Assembly: GCF_949987535.1 (NCBI RefSeq)
Contig: NC_080064.1
Location: 129,732,708-129,796,707, forward strand
Reading direction: 5' to 3'
From: Balaenoptera acutorostrata
Taxonomy: Eukaryota; Chordata; Mammalia; Artiodactyla; Balaenopteridae
DNA length: 64,000 nucleotides
The notes under the pieces were generated by a model. The model saw only the letters and a list, made by a program, of their open reading frames with translations. It made no database searches and was not told the origin of the DNA. The position numbers and the translations under genes are program-made. This document shows positions 59,429-64,000 of this stretch, in pieces (the first letter of the stretch is position 1; every line of letters begins with the position of its first letter).

Positions 59429-59538
59429 GGTAACCAATTGTCTTGGTTTACTTTGTTCTGAGGAGTTTCCTAGGATACAGAACTTTCAGTGCCAAAACTG
59501 GGATAGTCCTAGGAACATCAGGACGGTTAGTCATAATA
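59429..59538 (-). mobile_element. Short DNA-transposon-like MITE, copy B
   Basis: Reverse complement of copy A in overall pattern: 'agggtaaccaattg...actttcagtgccaaaactgggatagtcc...ggacggttagtcat'. Confidence 0.7.
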
Positions 59539-59789
59539 CCTTCACCTATCTCTGAGGTCACAGGCATCTTATGGACTCAGTATTAAGGCATATTAATAGC
59601 TTCTAGTTCTGAGCTTAATGTCAGGGACTCCATGTTATCTAGAGCAGTGGTCTTTGCACTGTGTCCAGAGAAGTAGTACAGTAACAGAGCTCTGGACAGA
59701 CCTGAGATGGGGAAGCTGGTATGAATGGGAAGAGTAGATAAAGGCCAAGCTGGCAGAATTCCAGGATCACAAACTCTGCCTCAACCTCA

Positions 59790-59990
59790 GTAGCTCTACT
59801 TTCAGTCAGTTTACACAAACATTCTCTCTAGCCCTCCCAAGAGCCTTGCCAAGGGGGTATCCTCAATCTTAATCTAAAAAATTTAGGCTCAGAAAGGCGA
59901 AGTGACTGCAAAAGCCCACCAAGTAAAACTCCCAGGATTCAAGGCCAGGTTTCCTGAGCTCCAAAGCTAGAGGCTTTTCCATTATCCAGT
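59790..59990 (-). mobile_element. MIR-like repeat (antisense)
   Basis: It shows 'aatttaggctcagaaaggcgaagtgactgc' and 'cccaggattcaaggccaggtttcctgagctcc', matching antisense MIR-type sequence. Confidence 0.6.
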
Positions 59991-59994
59991 GAAG

Positions 59995-61080
59995 ACTTGA
60001 TGGAGAATGACATGCTGTCTCACTACATCCTGGATTGGGAGATGGAGTGCTCTGATGTTTCAGGGACACGGTTGTCCTCTAGCTCAATATCTGGGCACTC
60101 AGTCTCCTCTGGAGGAGAGAATCAAGTGACAAAGTGTAAGCTCTTCAGGAGTCTTGGAAACTTACAGTGGCACCCTGCAGATTGGGACCCTGTCCAGCTG
60201 GAAGGCAGAGACTATTCAGTAATTCATCAGAGTGAAACTGAGCCAAACCATTTTATTGAAGCTTGGTCTGATGGGATAACTTGGCTTTATAGGTCACGTC
60301 CCAGTCCATGGTTGTCAAGGAGGAATATCACATGGTATGGTGATGGAAAAATCTAGGACAGAGTGGAGGTTGGCCTTATAAAAAGTGACTATAAGGTCCA
60401 GGTGTAGGGCACAAATGGGGCACAATAACGTAATTTGTTGAATTCCAGAAACTAACCACATCGAAGTACTCCAGGTTGCAGGTAAAGTAGAGCCACAGCA
60501 AGAGGTCAGGCCAGGCAGTGGCAACCTTCTGCGTAGATCTGTTCATGCATAGCAGCCAGCCTCAAGCTGGGGCTATGGCAGAACCATCCAACCCCAAAGA
60601 GGTGACTCGTATGAGCAATGCTAGATGTAGCAGGCTGGTGTTCAAGGATAGGAGGAGACCATCCACAAAAGCCCAGGCTTGTGGGTGAGGCTAATGCAGA
60701 AGGCCATATGCAAGGGCTGTGTAAGGGCCCACACACCTGCCCTGACTAACCACACAGAGCCAGGGGCTGGGTGTCAGGGAAGCACACTTGTGGAGACAAC
60801 AGAGGTTCCCAGAAATCTTGGCAGGGCCCCTTGAGTTTGGGTCTTAGAGCAAGACTTCATTTACCAGACAGTGCCTGAGGAGACAGGAAGCAAAGGAAAA
60901 GGGGGCTAAGTGTTTAATAAAGATCTGGACTCAACTCTGTGAGGATTGGCTCAGATGCCAAAGCAGGGAATGTGACATAGGATGAACTTGATCATGGTAG
61001 TCACCAAGGATGCAGCTCCACTGCTGGATCTGTGGTTACCTTTTGTCCAGTTAAGATCCATACCCCAGGCTAACTCACTT
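59995..61080. other. Unassigned sequence
   Basis: The forward frame at 59997-60356 (119 codons) has no recognisable protein and no conserved neighbours. No repeat could be named. Confidence 0.45.
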
Positions 61081-61084
61081 CTCT

Positions 61085-61400
61085 GTTAATGCTGTTTAAA
61101 TTACAAAAGGAAGACATGCTCCTTGCAAAAACTTCAAACAGAAGTTCCTAAAGTAAAAAAGTAAAAGTTCAGCTTTTCCATAATCCCACTCCACATATAT
61201 AACCAATAAAATCAATTTGGTGTGTACCCTTCCACATATTTTTCATCTATTTTAACTCTATACATTGCATTCTGCAATTAATTTTTTTCATTTAACATAC
61301 CAGAGACCTTTTCTATGTCAGTATGTATAAAGCTAATTTATTATTTCTAACTGAGGCACTCATTTTCATAGCATTGATATAATAATACACATAACAGTTT
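61085..61400. mobile_element. Ancient interspersed repeat, second copy of the 59030 family
   Basis: It shows 'ccataatcccactccacatatataacc', 'gcattctgcaattaatttttttcatttaacataccagagacc' and 'cattttcatagcattg', the same order as 59030-59400. Confidence 0.45.
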
Positions 61401-61553
61401 CTCCAACTACTGAATATTTTTATTTTTAAATTTTTCTTTAATTCTACCTACATCAGCATTCTCCCCAGTCATCCTTTTTCATCATTTTGGCAGGGCCACT
61501 CCAAGACAGTAAGGCATCTGATTCCCCACCTACCTGGTTTAGAAAATGATGAC

Positions 61554-61898
61554 GGGGACTGCCCTGGTGGCGCAGTGGTTAAGAATCCACCTTCCAATGC
61601 AGGGGACATGGGTTCGAGCCCTGGTCCAGGAAGATCCCACATGCCGCGGAGCAACTAAGCCCGTGCGCCACAACTACTGAGCCTGCTCTCTAGAGCCCAC
61701 GAGCCACAACTACTGAAGCCTGCACGCCTAGAGCCCGTGCTCTGCAACAAGAGAAGCCATCGCAATAAGTCCCCACACCACAATGAAGAGTAACCCCTGC
61801 TCACCACAACTAGAGAAAGCCTGTGTGCAGTAACGAAGACCCAATGCAGCCAAAAATTAATTAATTAAATAAATAAATTTATTTTTTAAAAAAGGAAA
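61554..61898 (+). mobile_element. CHR-type tRNA-derived SINE (older variant)
   Basis: Head 'gggactgccctggtggcgcagtgg', intact B box ggttcgagccc at about 61611-61621, repeated 'cacaactactga' body and an (AATT/AAAT)n tail. Flanks GAAAATGATGAC (61542-61553) and GAAAACGATGAT (61899-61910) match at 10 of 12. Confidence 0.96.
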
Positions 61899-61934
61899 GA
61901 AAACGATGATGGACCTGATTAACAAAGAATTAAG

Positions 61935-61985
61935 TCTAGCAGAGGGAAGAGAAAGGAGGGAAAGGAGGAGGAAGAGACTGGATAC
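61935..61985 (+). repeat. Purine-rich (GGA/GAA) tract
   Basis: About 45 of 50 bases are A or G. Confidence 0.7.
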
Positions 61986-62029
61986 AGGGGCTCTGGGTAT
62001 TTTCATAGTCAGATTTATTGCACTTAGAG

Positions 62030-62215
62030 ATGGTTTGTTATAGTGGAAAACACATGGGTCTGAGGGGAATTAGGAGACCTGGATCTGGGTTTCTTGTTAT
62101 CACTAACTGGTTATCTCTGTTAGCCAGAATCGCATCTCATTATCTATTGAAGGAGACTGGATTAGATGACCCCTAACTGTGGTTATTCTATGGATTATTT
62201 AATGCACATAGATTA
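62030..62215 (+). mobile_element. MIR3-like SINE (sense)
   Basis: It shows 'tatagtggaaaacacatgggtctgaggggaattaggagacctggatctggg' and, near the end, 'gactggattagatgacccc...gtggttattctatgg', the tail variant of the MIR/L3 group. Confidence 0.7.
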
Positions 62216-62219
62216 AAAT

Positions 62220-62896
62220 TTAGGTGTTAGAGGTATATGTGTGTGTGTGTGCAAATGTGCATGCCCATGTATCTGTGAAAAAGAAAGAATGAAGAAGAAT
62301 GAGAATATAAAAGGATTAAAGAGAAAGAAACAGTAACAAAGAACAAATATTTTACAGCTTTTCATATCCTGAACTTGAGACTCTGTTTCTTATATAATCA
62401 ATATTTCTAATGCTCAGAGAAAATGGGTCTGTAAACATCAATTTCCATATTACAGCTCAAGACAATAAATATTATGCATATTTTTAAAAAACTGTTGGCC
62501 AGACTGCTGAGAGGCAGGTAACTTAATACATGTATTTGGATATTGTCAGTCTTGGAGACCTTGTCTCCAGTTTTATGGGAACTGAGAGGATTTAAGAATT
62601 AGCAATGAGGAATTTACTTTTAACATCATGTTTAAAGCTTTCCAATAGAAAAATAAGGTTAATGAAGACAAGTCTAAGTGAAAAGGAGATTATCACTTGA
62701 TCCTTCAGGTATGGGTTCTGAATGAAGTTTCACTGGAGCGAAAAATTGAGATGTCAGGAAAAACATTTTTTTTTTAAATCCATTGCCTGAAAAACCATTG
62801 TTCTTAATCAATGCTGCTCCACTCCCCTTTGACTGTCATACTGAAGAATTGTATTTCTATTTAGTTAATTTTTTTCTTTGACACAATATATGAGAA
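62220..62896. other. Unassigned sequence before last L1
   Basis: A short (GT)n lies at about 62237-62252 and a T-run at about 62767-62776. No gene seen. Confidence 0.5.
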
Positions 62897-63729
62897 ATAA
62901 TGGGTTGACACCTCCTAGAGAAATGGAAATAAAAACAAAACTAAGCAAATGGGACCTAATGAAACTTAAAGGCTTTTGCACAGCAAAGAAAACCATAAAC
63001 AAGATGAAAAGACAACCCTCAGAATGGGAGAAAATATTTGCAAATGAAGCAACTGACACAGGATTAATCTCCAAAATTTACAAGCAGCTCATGCAGCTCA
63101 ATATCAAACAAAACAACCCAATCCAAAAATGGGCAGAAGACCACATTTCTCCAAAGAAGATACACAAATTGCCAGATATACATGAAAGGATGCTCAATAT
63201 CACTAATGCTAGAGAAATGCAAATCGAAACTACAATGAGATATCACCCCACACCAGTCAAAATGGCCATCAGCAAAAAATCTACAAATAATAAATGCTGG
63301 AGAGGGTGTGGAGAAAAGGGAACCCTCTTGCACTGTTGGTGGGAATGTAAATTGATACAGCCACTATGGAGAACAGTATGGAGGTTCCTTAAAAAACTAA
63401 AAATAGAACTACCATATGACCCAGCAATCCCACTACTGGGCATATACCCTGAGAAAACCATAATTCAAAAAGAGTCATGTACCACAATGTTCACTGCAGC
63501 TCTATTTACAACAGCCAGGACATGGAAACAACCTAAGTGTCCATCGACAGATGAATGGATAAAGAAGATGTGGCACATATACACAATGGAATATTACTCA
63601 GCCATAAAAAGAAACGAAATTGAGTTATTTGTAGTGAGGTGGATGGACCTAGAGACTGTCATACAGAGTGAAGTAAGTCAGAAAGAGGAAAACAAATGCC
63701 ATATGCTAACACATATATATGGAATCTAA
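62897..63729 (+). pseudogene. L1 ORF2 C-terminal fragment, frame unbroken
   Basis: The frame is open from the truncation point to the natural ORF2 stop at 63727-63729, about 277 codons. The cysteine motif CX3CX7HX4C is intact (near 63296-63349), and MEYYSAIK lies near 63586. A few bases are missing around 63140-63180, where '[11 protein letters not shown]' would be expected, but the frame is kept. It lacks endonuclease and RT, so it is a dead fragment despite the open frame. Confidence 0.93.
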
Positions 63730-64000
63730 AAAAAAAAAGAAAGATTCTGAAGAACCTGGGGGCAGGACAGGAATAAAGACACAGACATAGAGAATGGACT
63801 TGAGAACAAGGGGAGTGGGAAGGGTAAGCTGGGACGAAGTGAGAGAGTGGCATGCACCTATGTACACTACCAAATGTAAAATAGATAGCTAGTGGGAAGC
63901 AGCCGCATAGCACAGGGAGATCAGCTCGTGTTTTGTGACCACCTAGAGGGGTGGGATAAGAAGTGTGGGAGGGAAATGCAAGAGGCAGGAGGTATGGGGA
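62897..64000 (+). mobile_element. 5'-truncated L1, 3' end cut by window end
   Basis: L1 similarity starts near 'gttgacacctcctagag' (62897). It continues through the ORF2 C-terminus into the 3' UTR, which is still running at 64000. It is close in sequence to the copy at 18389-19520 (same ORF2 end and same 'agctagtgggaagcagccgcatagcac' 3' UTR block), so both come from one recent subfamily. Confidence 0.95.

Noticed and set aside
59997..60356. 119-codon forward frame
   Set aside because: It has no recognisable family, poor start context, and starts at the edge of a MIR-like repeat. Not supported as a gene.

Overview
The window is 64 kb of mammalian nuclear DNA made almost entirely of interspersed repeats. 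The repeat set points to a cetacean (whale or dolphin). Six copies of a tRNA-derived SINE carry the head, A box and B box of the cetartiodactyl CHR family. The L1 copies belong to an artiodactyl/whale-like lineage, and I saw no BovB or Bov-tA sequence, which a ruminant window of this size should contain. No host protein-coding exon, RNA gene or CpG-island promoter could be supported, so the window reads as intergenic or intronic sequence.

Layout. 1-3137 is the 3' half of a decayed sense L1. 3.1-7.0 kb holds a MIR, a long decayed L2-like stretch, a short L1 3' end and an old LTR-like repeat. 7.06-9.77 kb has two SINEs with clean target-site duplications. 11-17 kb is rich in MIR fragments, a mariner MITE and a solo class I LTR that split an older MIR. 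18.39-19.52 kb is a 5'-truncated L1 with one in-frame stop. 22.195-27.257 kb is a nearly full-length antisense L1 (ORF1, ORF2, 3' end) bracketed by an 18-bp duplication that matches at 16 positions. 27.3-39 kb is mostly old, low-repeat DNA with scattered MIR and L2. SINEs follow at 39.1 and 41.2 kb. 42.271-48.595 kb is an old class I (gammaretrovirus-like) provirus with both LTRs and broken gag, pro and pol remnants; most of RT and RNase H is missing. 49.9-62.9 kb holds a hAT MITE, an old L1 3' end, MIRs, two inverted copies of another MITE and two SINEs. 62.897-64.000 kb is another L1 3' end, cut by the window edge.

No genes work together here. The interest lies in insertion history: nested elements, duplicated target sites, a stop codon at the same ORF2 position in two L1 copies, and an unexplained AT-rich stretch of about 2 kb inside the provirus. 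I found no convincing new biological system. Repeat family names come from recognition of consensus features, not from a database search, and boundaries of old elements are approximate.
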